The notes under the pieces are model-generated. The model had not been told where the DNA came from. It searched no databases and saw nothing but the letters and a program-made list of their open reading frames with translations. A DNA stretch of 64,000 bases, taken from the NCBI RefSeq assembly GCF_004764705.1, contig NZ_SHLX01000019.1, forward strand, positions 1 through 64,000. Reading direction: 5' to 3'. The stretch's first letter is position 1. Each line of letters begins with the position of its first letter. Positions 51,310 through 59,963 of the stretch are shown here, in pieces. Source of the stretch: Paenibacillus cymbidii (lineage in GTDB: Bacteria > Bacillota > Bacilli > Paenibacillales > NBRC-103111). The position numbers were made by a program, and so were the translations under genes.

Positions 51310-52776
51310 GTGAGTACCAGCAAGGCAACACTAACCAACACGATCAAAAAAGGGCCGATCTTGTTCGTCATGATTTTGGGCGCGTTTCTCGCGACCTTGA
51401 ATCAGACGATCATGAGCGTCGCTGTCCCCGAATTGATGGGCGACTTCGACATCTCAGCCGCGACGGCGCAATGGCTGACGACCGGCTATATGCTGGTGAA
51501 CGGCGTGCTGATTCCAATCACCGCTTACCTGATGCAGCGCTTCTCGACGCGCCAGCTGTTCCAGTCTTCCATGGTCATCTTCCTGCTCGGCACGATCGTC
51601 TGCTCCTTCGCGACGAACTTCCCTGTTCTTCTGACGGGACGCATGATCCAGGCAGCCGGTGCCGGCATCATCATGCCGCTGCTGATGACCGTCATCCTGA
51701 CGCTGTTTCCGCCGGAGAAGCGCGGCGCGGCCATGGGCATGGTTGGGCTGGCCATCATTTTCGCGCCGGCCATCGGACCGACGCTCGCCGGTTACCTGCT
51801 GGAAAACTACGCTTGGGAAACGATGTTTTACGGCATGATTCCGCTTGCGCTTATTGTCATCCTTTGCGGCTACATTTATTTGACCAACGTATCGGAAAAG
51901 GCCGCGAGCCGCATCGATTGGCTCAGCGTCGCGCTTTCCACCGCCGGCTTCGGCGCTCTCCTGTACGGTTTCAGCCGCGCGGGCGGCCTGGGATGGTCGA
52001 GCGCGGAGGTGCTCGTTTCGATTATCGTCGGGGTCGTCTCCCTTGTCCTGTTTACGTGGCGCCAGCTCGTTTCCCGCAATCCGCTGCTCGATTTGCGCGC
52101 GTTCAAGTACAGCATGTTCTCCCTGACGACCGTTATCAACATTGCCGTGACGATGGTCATGTACGCCGATATGATGCTGCTGCCGCTCTATTTGCAGAAC
52201 GCCCGCGGCTATACCGCGCTGGAATCGGGCTTGCTGCTGCTTCCGGGCGCGCTCCTTATGGGCTTCATGATGCCGCTCGCCGGCCGCCTGTTCGACCGGT
52301 TCGGCGCCAAATGGCTGGCGGTCGTCGGTTTATTCATCACGATCGTGACCACGATCGGCTTTATCGACTTGACCGATTCGACCAGCTATACGTACCTCAT
52401 CCTCATGTCCACCGGGCGGCGGATCGGGATGGCGCTGTTCCTCATGCCGGTGCAAACCGCCGGGTTGAACCAGCTGCCGTCCAAGCTGAACGCGCATGGC
52501 ACGGCGATTTCCAATACGGTGCGCCAGGTGGCTGGGGCCGTAGGGACGTCGCTGCTCGTTACCGTCATGACGAACCGGACGAAAACGCATTTGACGGACT
52601 TGATGGCGGCCGGCGGCACCGATCAGAAGCATATGGTAACCGAAGCTTCCATACAGGGGATCAACGACTCTTATGTCGTCATCATCGCCATAGGCGTTAT
52701 CGGTCTGCTGCTCTCTTTCTTCATCAAACGGGTGCGGCAAGCTTCCAACGAAGAACCGGCGCGCAGCGTGGCGTAG
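51310..52776 (+). CDS. MFS transporter, DHA2 (EmrB/QacA) type
   Basis: A 488-aa drug:H+ antiporter with 14 expected helices. Motif A-like GRMIQAAGAGIIMPL, motif C-like GLAIIFAPAIGPTLAGYL, and LNQTIMSVAVPELM at the start are typical of the EmrB/QacA group. ATG/GTG start at 51310 follows AGAGAGG. It is probably released by the TetR repressor in the presence of a drug. Confidence 0.9.
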   Translation: MSTSKATLTNTIKKGPILFVMILGAFLATLNQTIMSVAVPELMGDFDISAATAQWLTTGYMLVNGVLIPITAYLMQRFSTRQLFQSSMVIFLLGTIVCSFATNFPVLLTGRMIQAAGAGIIMPLLMTVILTLFPPEKRGAAMGMVGLAIIFAPAIGPTLAGYLLENYAWETMFYGMIPLALIVILCGYIYLTNVSEKAASRIDWLSVALSTAGFGALLYGFSRAGGLGWSSAEVLVSIIVGVVSLVLFTWRQLVSRNPLLDLRAFKYSMFSLTTVINIAVTMVMYADMMLLPLYLQNARGYTALESGLLLLPGALLMGFMMPLAGRLFDRFGAKWLAVVGLFITIVTTIGFIDLTDSTSYTYLILMSTGRRIGMALFLMPVQTAGLNQLPSKLNAHGTAISNTVRQVAGAVGTSLLVTVMTNRTKTHLTDLMAAGGTDQKHMVTEASIQGINDSYVVIIAIGVIGLLLSFFIKRVRQASNEEPARSVA

Positions 52777-52798
52777 CGCCTTTCGCCGCAGCGGTACG

Positions 52799-52850
52799 AA
52801 CAAACGGCAGCCCGTGATCGGGGACTTCCCGATCCGGACTGCCGTTTGTC
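52799..52850 (+). terminator. Terminator-like hairpin after the MFS gene
   Basis: ACAAACGGCAG pairs with CTGCCGTTTGT, with an inner GATCGGG/CCCGATC stem. It is followed by CGTTTGG, so the T tract is poor. Confidence 0.55.
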
Positions 52851-52871
52851 GTTTGGAGTCGATCGTGTTGG

Positions 52872-52906
52872 GGCGAAATAGGCCACAAAAGATGGCCTAT
52901 TCCGCC
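52872..52906. repeat. REP-like hairpin
   Basis: GGCGAAATAGGCCA and TGGCCTATTCCGCC pair around ACAAAAGA-type loops. It shares its arms with hairpins at 31801-32000 and 63801-63834. Confidence 0.6.
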
Positions 52907-53014
52907 ATCCCCAATGTTGGCGACGGAGCCGCGGATCGAGAAGTCGGAGGAAAATTTAGGGATGGTTTTTCGAAGCTTTTGCGGTAAAATAACGATAGAC
53001 GCTTCTCGCCGCTC

Positions 53015-53710
53015 TTACGGCCCGAACAACGGCAGCGTAATTCGGCAGCCGGACGTTTCGCCGGGCAACGACAGCCAATCCAGCGTGCCGTCATGCAGCG
53101 CAAGCGCCGATTCGACATAAATCGCCTCAAGGCTGGCCGCAAACGCAACCGGCGATCTTCCGTAAGTTCCGGCGGCCGTCTCCTCAAACTGCCCTTGCGC
53201 GAACGGATCCGCACCCTGCGGGATGCCGTACGTTTCCAGGCGCAACCTGTCGCCGTCAACCTCGGCCGTCAGGCGCAAGCCGCTCGATCTGCCGGGCGAA
53301 CCGTATACATAATGAAACAGCAGGCGCAAGGCGATCCGAAGCGCATGCGCATCGCCGCGCAGCCGGACATTCGCCGCCGCGCAGCCGATCTGCGGCTGCC
53401 AATCGTCATCCGGGAGCCAGGCGGGTTTCAGTTGCTCCACCCACCGATCGGCGAAAAAAACGAGGTAACGGTCCGAAAATCCCCGGCGAACGGCATCGAA
53501 CGCCTCGACTAACTCGTTCATCCGGTCGAGCTGCTTGCGGATGTACAACGAATATCTTGCTTTCCGCTCCGCCGTCGGTGGCGGGTCGTCCGCTGCCAAC
53601 AGTTCGAAAAAACCCGTGATTGTCGTGAGCGACGATCGCATATCTTCCGACAGCAAGTCGCCGACAGTTCTCCAGGCGGCCGTTTCCCCCGGTCGCTGCT
53701 CTTGCGTCAT
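53015..53710 (-). CDS. Histidine-kinase-like protein lacking the phospho-acceptor His
   Basis: A 231-aa soluble protein with the layout of a kinase core but no sensor or membrane part. At the HisKA position it reads LSEDMRSSLTTITGF, where FSHELRTPL is expected, so His is replaced by Glu. The ATPase part keeps a weak G2-like end (SGCRITLPLFGP) but the N-box Asn residues are not evident. I chose ATG 53710 for GGAGG 8 bp upstream. It diverges from an OmpR-type regulator. It may act as a binding partner or phosphatase-like modulator. Confidence 0.55.
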   Translation of the reverse strand: MTQEQRPGETAAWRTVGDLLSEDMRSSLTTITGFFELLAADDPPPTAERKARYSLYIRKQLDRMNELVEAFDAVRRGFSDRYLVFFADRWVEQLKPAWLPDDDWQPQIGCAAANVRLRGDAHALRIALRLLFHYVYGSPGRSSGLRLTAEVDGDRLRLETYGIPQGADPFAQGQFEETAAGTYGRSPVAFAASLEAIYVESALALHDGTLDWLSLPGETSGCRITLPLFGP

Positions 53711-53792
53711 CAGCTTCGCCTCCGATTCCATTCGAATGAGCTGCGGCTTCCCCTGTTGTAACCAGCACGAAGCGAAGAAGGAGTGGCATGGC

Positions 53793-54518
53793 ATGGCCCA
53801 ATTGTTGCTAGTGGAAGACGATCGCAACATCGCCGAACTGATTCAAATTTATTTGTCCGAAGAAGGCTTCTCGATTCGGCACGCATCCACCGGCCAAGAG
53901 ATGGAGATGCTGTTCGCCGAAGCCGTGCCCGAACTCGTCATTCTGGATATGCGGCTGCCGGATACGGACGGCCTGACGCTGTGCCGGCACATTCGCGCCG
54001 CTTACCGCATGCCTATTCTGATGCTGTCTGCCGTCAACGACACGAAGGCGAAGATCGATGCGATCACGACTGGCGCCGACGATTATTTGTGCAAGCCCTT
54101 CAGCATGCGAGAGTTGGCCGTCCGCGTCATGGCGCTGCTTCGCCGCGTGCAGCCGCCGACGCATGCCGCGGCGGAACAAGCGGCGGCCGCCGCCGCCCGC
54201 AGCTCGCTGCCGGAGCAACCGGCCGAACCGGCCGCCATTACGATCGACGTGGACAAGCGTCGGCTGAGCTTGAAAGGCCAATGGATCGAAACGACCTATT
54301 TTGAATTCGAGCTGATGAAAATTTTTCTCGCCCATCCCGGCCACGTCTTCGACCGCGAGCAGCTGCTCACCCTGATCAAAGGGCTCGAAGCGGAAGTGTC
54401 CGATCGTTCGGTGGACGTGCACATCAAAAATTTGCGGCGCAAATTCGAAGACGATGCCAAAAATCCGAAACGAATCGTTACCGTACGCGGCGCCGGCTAC
54501 AAGTTCGAGCCCGAATGA
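53793..54518 (+). CDS. OmpR/PhoB-family response regulator
   Basis: A 241-aa protein: receiver domain (VEDDRNIAELIQIYLSEEGF; phospho-Asp in LVILDMRLPD; Lys in CKPFSMREL) then a Pro/Ala-rich linker and a winged HTH (VSDRSVDVHIKNLRRKFEDD; RGAGYKFEP). The partner kinase is presumably elsewhere, since the adjacent kinase-like protein lacks its His. ATG 53793 follows AAGGAG. Confidence 0.9.
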   Translation: MAQLLLVEDDRNIAELIQIYLSEEGFSIRHASTGQEMEMLFAEAVPELVILDMRLPDTDGLTLCRHIRAAYRMPILMLSAVNDTKAKIDAITTGADDYLCKPFSMRELAVRVMALLRRVQPPTHAAAEQAAAAAARSSLPEQPAEPAAITIDVDKRRLSLKGQWIETTYFEFELMKIFLAHPGHVFDREQLLTLIKGLEAEVSDRSVDVHIKNLRRKFEDDAKNPKRIVTVRGAGYKFEPE

Positions 54519-54524
54519 CACCGT

Positions 54525-55559
54525 TTACGCGCCGTTCCCCGTGTTGCCGTAAACGCTGCGCCGTCTGGCGCCTGTTAGCACCTCGATCAGCTCGAGCGGC
54601 GTGCAGGCGAGCAGCGTCGGTTCTTCGCCGGCGCCCAGCTTGACGATTTCGCCGTCGCCAACGGCGTAGGCCGTCTGCTTCGTTTCGCAGATGCCGATGC
54701 CGCGCACAATCGTCCAGGATAGCTCGCGGAAGCCGCTCCCCGGGTACGACAGCGCCTCCCCCGGGAACAGACGGCGCCGGCGCACGATCACTTCCGGCAT
54801 GCGCCACTCGCCTCCGAGGCGCGCGCCTTCCTTATTCCTGCCCTCGTCGATTGCGGGCTGCTCCGGCCAATTCCCGTCATAAACCACGGCCACGACGCGA
54901 ATCGCCAGTTGGAACAACGCCTGCCTCAAATCGAGCCTGGGCAGCGAACCGTAACAGCGGATAAGCGATTCGGGCTGCCGGGGGACGCCGTGCGCCCGCA
55001 TCAATTCGTCCATCGCCCCGAGCCGGAACGCGGTGACGCCGCAGCTTTGCAGCGCGCCGCGAACGAACAAGTCGTGGGCTTCCTCCATCGACGCTTTGCT
55101 GACGAATCCGCTTACCGCCGGATAGATACCCGTTCCGGTCGCTGCCACCCTTTCCGTTACGATATAGCTTTGGCCGAAACGAGCCCGTTTGGGCCAGACG
55201 CCGACGAATGCGGCTTCCGCCGTCGACTCCCGAAGCGTATGCTCGAGCCGAAGCAAGCTGCGGCAAAACGTTTCGTCGACTCCATCACCCGGCTGCAGCA
55301 TGCATACCCATTCGTCCGGAGGCAGCTGAAGCCGATCGCGCAAATAAGCGCAGGCGTAGGCCGCTGCCGCAAATTCGCCGTTCTTGGGCGGTGCCGGTTC
55401 GGCCACAACGGCAACGTCCCCGAGCCGGGCGCGCACACTCGCGAGCAAATCGATCGGCGCCACGATGCGGGCGCTGTTCCGCATGCCCGCTTGTTCCATA
55501 TGACGCCATACCCGTTCCGACGCGGCGTCATCGTTCCCCCACTGCAGCAACCAGTACAT
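54525..55559 (-). CDS. Protein of unknown function
   Basis: A 344-aa soluble protein with no family that I recognise. ATG 55559 (MYWLLQWGNDD) has AAGGAG upstream; the longer frame is not supported. Early segments (AYLRDRLQLPPDEWVCMLQPGD; FVGVWPKRARFG) have a faint glycosyltransferase-A-like pattern of alternating strands and helices, not enough for a call. It is convergent with the response regulator (6 bp) and follows the ABC-F gene on the same strand. Confidence 0.55.
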   Translation of the reverse strand: MYWLLQWGNDDAASERVWRHMEQAGMRNSARIVAPIDLLASVRARLGDVAVVAEPAPPKNGEFAAAAYACAYLRDRLQLPPDEWVCMLQPGDGVDETFCRSLLRLEHTLRESTAEAAFVGVWPKRARFGQSYIVTERVAATGTGIYPAVSGFVSKASMEEAHDLFVRGALQSCGVTAFRLGAMDELMRAHGVPRQPESLIRCYGSLPRLDLRQALFQLAIRVVAVVYDGNWPEQPAIDEGRNKEGARLGGEWRMPEVIVRRRRLFPGEALSYPGSGFRELSWTIVRGIGICETKQTAYAVGDGEIVKLGAGEEPTLLACTPLELIEVLTGARRRSVYGNTGNGA

Positions 55560-55706
55560 CGCACTCACTCCTTCGGTATCGTCTCCCTGATCCGAAACGC
55601 CCGTCGCGATCGTCGCGCTTCTTGTCATGGCAACATCATACCGTCCTATTGTGTGCGGAGAATGAGCGGCGATTGTGAGTTTTCTTCATAAATTCCTACA
55701 CACAAA

Positions 55707-57185
55707 CTAAAGTTCGATTACCTTGGTAGCGATTTGGCGGCAAAACTCGCGGTCATGCTCAACAAACAGCAATGTCGGCGCATAATCGAGCAGCAGCTCT
55801 TCGATCTGCATGCGCGAGATCACGTCGATATAATTGAGCGGCTCATCCCAAACATACAAATGCGCCGGTTCGCACAAACTTTTGGCGATCAGCACTTTCT
55901 TTTTCTGGCCGCTGCTAAAGTCCGCTATCTCTTTCTCGAATTGTACCCTGGCAAAGTCGAGCTTGCGCAAAATCGCCTTGAACAAACTTTCGTCAAGCCC
56001 ATGCGAACGCGCAAAATCGGTCAAACTGCCGCGCACAAACGAACTCGATTGGGAAACGGAAGAAATTTTAAGCCCGCTGCCGATCCGAACGGTGCCCGTA
56101 TGCGCAATCGTTTCGCCGCAAATCAGCTTAAGCAGGCTCGATTTGCCGGAGCCGTTCCTGCCGCTCAGCGCAATCCGCTCCCCTTGCTCGATCGTCAGTT
56201 GCACGCCCGAACAAACCGTCCGGTCGCCGTAATGAATGGAGACGCAATCCAACTCGACCAGCCGGTGTTTGTGGTACGCAAGCGGCGAAAGCTTCAGCCG
56301 CTCCTTTTGCTCGATATTTTGCAGCAGGCCGGCTTTTTCTTCAATGGCGTTCGTTTGCCGGTGCTCGATCGATTTCGAGCGCTTCATCATTTTGGCGGCT
56401 TTATGCCCGACGTACCCTTTATCGACCTTGGAACCGGAATTGCGGGTGCCGTTTTTCGTTTTTTCCACTTCGTGCGACCAGTCGCTCGTTCGTCTCGCCG
56501 CTTCCTTCAGCTGCCGAATATCCTTCTTCAGCCGATCGTTTTCGGCCAGCTCGTAGTTGTCCTGCCGCTGTTTGTTCTCCCACCAGCTGGAGAAATTGCC
56601 TTTCTGGATGTCGATGCCGGTTTTGTTGATCGACAGCATATGATCGACGCAAGCGTCGAGAAACGCACGATCGTGCGATACCAGAATGAAACCGCGCTTC
56701 GCGGCAAGATAATCGCTCACCAGCTTCCGCGCATTGCTGTCGAGATGATCGGTCGGTTCGTCGATCAGCAGAAACCGGTTTTCGTTCAGGAACAAGGCGG
56801 CCAGCAGCACCTTCGTGCGTTCGCCGTACGACAACGTACGGAACGGTCGTTCCAGCGCGCCCTCTTCTACTTGCAGCAATGACAGCTCGCGCTGCAGCTC
56901 CCAGTATTCATAGTCCGTTACGATCCCGTTCACCACGTCAAGCGTGAGCTGATCTTCGTCGTCGACACGATACGGAAAATAATCGAAGCTGACGGAAGCG
57001 GAAATGGTCCCGCTGTATTCGTATTTGCCGAGCAGCAAGTTCAGAAACGTCGTTTTGCCTCTGCCGTTCCGCCCGGTGAAGCCGAGTTTCCAATCGGTAT
57101 CGAGCTGGAACGAAACCTGTTCAAAAATCGGGTCGTAGCTGCCGTCATAAGCGAAAGTCAAGTTGGCTACATTTATTAATGACAT
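55707..57185 (-). CDS. ABC-F ribosomal protection protein (Msr/Vga/Lsa type)
   Basis: A 492-aa protein with two ABC domains and no membrane part: Walker A GRNGRGKTT and GRNGSGKSS, Walker B FLLIDEPTDHLD and LYVWDEPLNYID, and a charged linker of about 60 residues. ABC-F proteins of this group remove antibiotics such as macrolides, lincosamides or pleuromutilins from the ribosome. It is preceded by an attenuator-like leader, as is usual for this family. The exact drug class cannot be told from sequence. Confidence 0.9.
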   Translation of the reverse strand: MSLINVANLTFAYDGSYDPIFEQVSFQLDTDWKLGFTGRNGRGKTTFLNLLLGKYEYSGTISASVSFDYFPYRVDDEDQLTLDVVNGIVTDYEYWELQRELSLLQVEEGALERPFRTLSYGERTKVLLAALFLNENRFLLIDEPTDHLDSNARKLVSDYLAAKRGFILVSHDRAFLDACVDHMLSINKTGIDIQKGNFSSWWENKQRQDNYELAENDRLKKDIRQLKEAARRTSDWSHEVEKTKNGTRNSGSKVDKGYVGHKAAKMMKRSKSIEHRQTNAIEEKAGLLQNIEQKERLKLSPLAYHKHRLVELDCVSIHYGDRTVCSGVQLTIEQGERIALSGRNGSGKSSLLKLICGETIAHTGTVRIGSGLKISSVSQSSSFVRGSLTDFARSHGLDESLFKAILRKLDFARVQFEKEIADFSSGQKKKVLIAKSLCEPAHLYVWDEPLNYIDVISRMQIEELLLDYAPTLLFVEHDREFCRQIATKVIEL

Positions 57186-57189
57186 AAAT

Positions 57190-57350
57190 CATTCCTCCTG
57201 CATAAGAAAAAGCTGCAAGAAAATTACTTTCCCGCAGCTCATCTATATGCAGTCCATCGCACCGCCCCGGGACGATCGATCCGGCGGAAGCGGCAACGAA
57301 TTGGCAGTTTTATGAGCGGAAAAGGAACCGTAATTTTCTTGCGCGTCAAC
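57190..57350 (-). promoter_or_regulatory. Attenuator leader of the ABC-F gene
   Basis: On the minus strand, an upstream CAAGAAAATTAC (about 57333-57344) is complementary to GTAATTTTCTTG (about 57216-57227). The latter lies in a second hairpin, AGCTGC...GCAGCT followed by five T, just before the ribosome binding site. The two structures exclude each other, the classic antiterminator/terminator switch. A possible 47-codon leader ORF starts at ATG 57386 and spans the first arm. Confidence 0.7.
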
Positions 57351-57489
57351 GATAAAACAGGCATGCGAAAGTATGAAAATTCGCATCACGTGTTTCACAA
57401 TTGAGTCGGTCGGCAAGAAAACTTACATGTTCCCCTTCAGCTCCCTTTTCGAAAAATTACATGCATCGTACCACATCCGCCGGCGCTTT

Positions 57490-57978
57490 TCAACCTTGGG
57501 GACGCAATCCGCTCTCCGCTTGTTCGGCGAAAGCGCCGAACATGGTGACGAACAAACCGACAAGCTCCAGCATTACGTCGCGATCGAACGACCGTGCGGC
57601 GGACATGCAGTATACGTATCGATAATGCAAGCCACCCTCCTCTTCCAGGCCAAAGTGGCCGATCGGCACCCGCGTGTTGATTTCCGCCACCGTCGCCGCC
57701 GCCGCATCCCGTTCCGCAACGCCAAACGCAAACGGGAGCTTGGCATATAACTGTACCAGCTGAATCGCGTCGATCGACGTATCGTCAAGCGGCAGGAAGC
57801 TGAAGTGTATGTAGCGCTCCCGCCCCTTGTCATCGTGCGGCATTCCTGCCAGCAGCACCGGGAGCGGCAACGTATCGGACGCCTCGAGCAAATTCGTCGT
57901 TATGCCGGCCTCTTGCAAGATGGCCTCAAGCTGCCCGAGCTGCGCCAGATGGCTCGCCTGTTCAAAATCGGACGCCAT
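57490..57978 (-). CDS. Small YbjN-like protein
   Basis: A 162-aa protein. The alternating beta segments (ERYIHFSFLPLDD; HYRYVYCMS) and final helices resemble YbjN-type domains, which have a type III secretion chaperone-like fold. It lies 12 bp downstream of the 603-aa effector-like protein, so it may be its chaperone. The family assignment is by pattern only. Confidence 0.5.
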   Translation of the reverse strand: MASDFEQASHLAQLGQLEAILQEAGITTNLLEASDTLPLPVLLAGMPHDDKGRERYIHFSFLPLDDTSIDAIQLVQLYAKLPFAFGVAERDAAAATVAEINTRVPIGHFGLEEEGGLHYRYVYCMSAARSFDRDVMLELVGLFVTMFGAFAEQAESGLRPQG

Positions 57979-57990
57979 CGGTGTCGCCTC

Positions 57991-59802
57991 CTATTCCCGC
58001 TGTTTCATAGCCTCGACCAGTTTCTCTTTCAGTTTGTCCGGATCGCTCTTGAATGCTTCAAACGCGTACAAACTGATGCCGGCCGCCTGCACGAGATCGT
58101 GCACTTGTTTATACTGCTTCAAGACGGCGTCGTCGTTCGACAGTACCGGCAGCTTGCCGATCATGTCGAGCATCAGATCCGCATGCGTCGACCGTTTCTC
58201 CTGCTTCTTTTCGGTTGACTTCTCGGCGTTGAAAATCGCTTTCGTAATTTTCCATGCGCCTTGTTTGGCCGCGCGGTCGCGACCGGCCTGCTTGAGCGAA
58301 CGAACGAGCGGCATGGCGGCGCCGGCGCCGGCGGCCACAATTTTCAGCGGCGTGCCCACTTGCGCCCCGACGCCGGTAAGCGTTGCGATGTCTCCGGCGA
58401 TTTTGGTCAGCTCGATGCCGATCTGCAAACCGCCGCGCGTTGTCCGCTTGACGTTGATGTCTTTCATTTCTTTGGCGAGCTCGTATTGCTGGACTTCGTC
58501 CAGCTCCGCCGTCAGGCGATTCTCTTCCTGCTCGCCTTCGTTCCGCTTCTGGGTAGCGTCCGCAAGCTGCTGTTCCAGAATCGTCTTGCGCTGCTTGTTG
58601 CGCTCCACACGCAAGCCGCCGCGGGCGATACGGTTGTCCATTTTGGTGATTTTGACCGTAATCGTTTGCATCTTGCTGTCGTTTTCATCTTTTTTCTGGA
58701 TCGCGATCGTGAGATCGTCGGACAACTTCTGCTTGTGTTTGCCCAGCTCGCCCATGTCGACGCCGGCGTTGCGGAACCTTGTTTTCGCTTTGATGAACGA
58801 CTTGCCGGCATGCTTGTCCTTGAACTCCCGTTTCAGCTTGGTCATCGCCGAACGGTTGAGGCCGGCCTTGATCACGTCGACGGTCTTGAGCGCAATCTTC
58901 ACGCCGCTGACCGCAATGCTGACGCCCGGAATGACGGCGGTCAGGCTGGCCGTACTCGATTCCATAATCTCCATGATGCCTTTGGCGACTTTGAGGCCCG
59001 AGGATGCCGCCTGAATGGCGTTGCTGATCGTTTCGATCACGCCTTTGGCCGCTTCGCCCTTGTCGAGCCCGCCGTTTTCCGAATATTTGCTGTACATATC
59101 GTAAATCGACTTGACCGCCATAATTGTATTTTTGACGGCGGAAATCGCTTCGGCCACCGTCCCTGTATAATCGCTTACAGCCGAAGACGCGCCGACGCCT
59201 TTCTCATGGCCGACCGACTTGGCGGCCTTGTCGACCAGTCCGGCCGATCCGCTGACCATCTTGCCCCCCGATTCGATCATCGACGAACCGGTGGCGGCGT
59301 AATTCCACCGTTTGTTATGGCCGGTACGGCCCGAATCGCTTGAGACGGAGCGAGTTTCCCGGATCGCGCTCAAAATTTGGAACGGCCCGCCGACCAAATC
59401 CGCCGTGGACGAAACGGCGCCCATCGACGCGGAATCTTTGGCGGTGTTGGGGTCATTATTTTTGTCGAACGCATCTTTCAGGTCGTCCGAACGTTTACCG
59501 AAGCTTTCGCCGATCGAGCCGACGATGTTTCCGCCGAGATCCGCCCGATCCTTGACCACATCCTGCTGTTCTTGCGACGGGGGTGTCGGAGGCGTTCCGG
59601 ATCCTGCGCGTTGGATCGTACCGGGCGCGGTACCCATCTGGCTGAGGTACTGCTGGGTCGCACGATTGCCCATCGTACGCTGCATGTTCATCATTCGTGC
59701 CGCCGACGACTGGCCCTGCATGCCGCTGCCGCTGCTTGTCCGTTGAACCGTTGGCCTTGAAGGAGCCGGGCGTCTGCCGGTTCCCGATTGATGCACGGGC
59801 AT
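57991..59802 (-). CDS. Effector-like protein with N-terminal MQRTMGNRA motif
   Basis: A 603-aa protein. Residues 1-35 are basic, Ser/Pro-rich and disordered. Next comes MQRTMGNRATQQYLSQM (about 39-55), like the LQRxxGNxA motif common at the start of proteins associated with extracellular contractile injection systems. The middle (about 90-330) is Gly/Ala/Ser-rich with helical hydrophobic stretches; about 390-460 looks like a coiled coil. No catalytic motif is recognised. I chose ATG 59802 for GAGGAGG. The injection-system link is inferred; no sheath or spike gene is in the window. Confidence 0.55.
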   Translation of the reverse strand: MPVHQSGTGRRPAPSRPTVQRTSSGSGMQGQSSAARMMNMQRTMGNRATQQYLSQMGTAPGTIQRAGSGTPPTPPSQEQQDVVKDRADLGGNIVGSIGESFGKRSDDLKDAFDKNNDPNTAKDSASMGAVSSTADLVGGPFQILSAIRETRSVSSDSGRTGHNKRWNYAATGSSMIESGGKMVSGSAGLVDKAAKSVGHEKGVGASSAVSDYTGTVAEAISAVKNTIMAVKSIYDMYSKYSENGGLDKGEAAKGVIETISNAIQAASSGLKVAKGIMEIMESSTASLTAVIPGVSIAVSGVKIALKTVDVIKAGLNRSAMTKLKREFKDKHAGKSFIKAKTRFRNAGVDMGELGKHKQKLSDDLTIAIQKKDENDSKMQTITVKITKMDNRIARGGLRVERNKQRKTILEQQLADATQKRNEGEQEENRLTAELDEVQQYELAKEMKDINVKRTTRGGLQIGIELTKIAGDIATLTGVGAQVGTPLKIVAAGAGAAMPLVRSLKQAGRDRAAKQGAWKITKAIFNAEKSTEKKQEKRSTHADLMLDMIGKLPVLSNDDAVLKQYKQVHDLVQAAGISLYAFEAFKSDPDKLKEKLVEAMKQRE

Positions 59803-59840
59803 ACGAAACCTCCTCTTGCACAAACATTCTGCCCAGGGGG

Positions 59841-59852
59841 GTGTTTAAACAC
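59841..59852. promoter_or_regulatory. Palindrome upstream of the effector-like gene
   Basis: GTGTTTAAACAC is a perfect 12-bp palindrome within GGGGTGTTTAAACACACCC, just after a possible minus-strand -10 (TATAGT at about 59861-59866). It is a candidate repressor site. Confidence 0.4.
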
Positions 59853-59963
59853 ACCCTAACTATATCACACTCGGTTGCGATTGTTACTAGTTTTTGGTCG
59901 ATTTCAAGGTTTTGTCGCCAAATTGCCATACGCTGCTGCATACCCAGCTCAGTTTCAAGAAAA

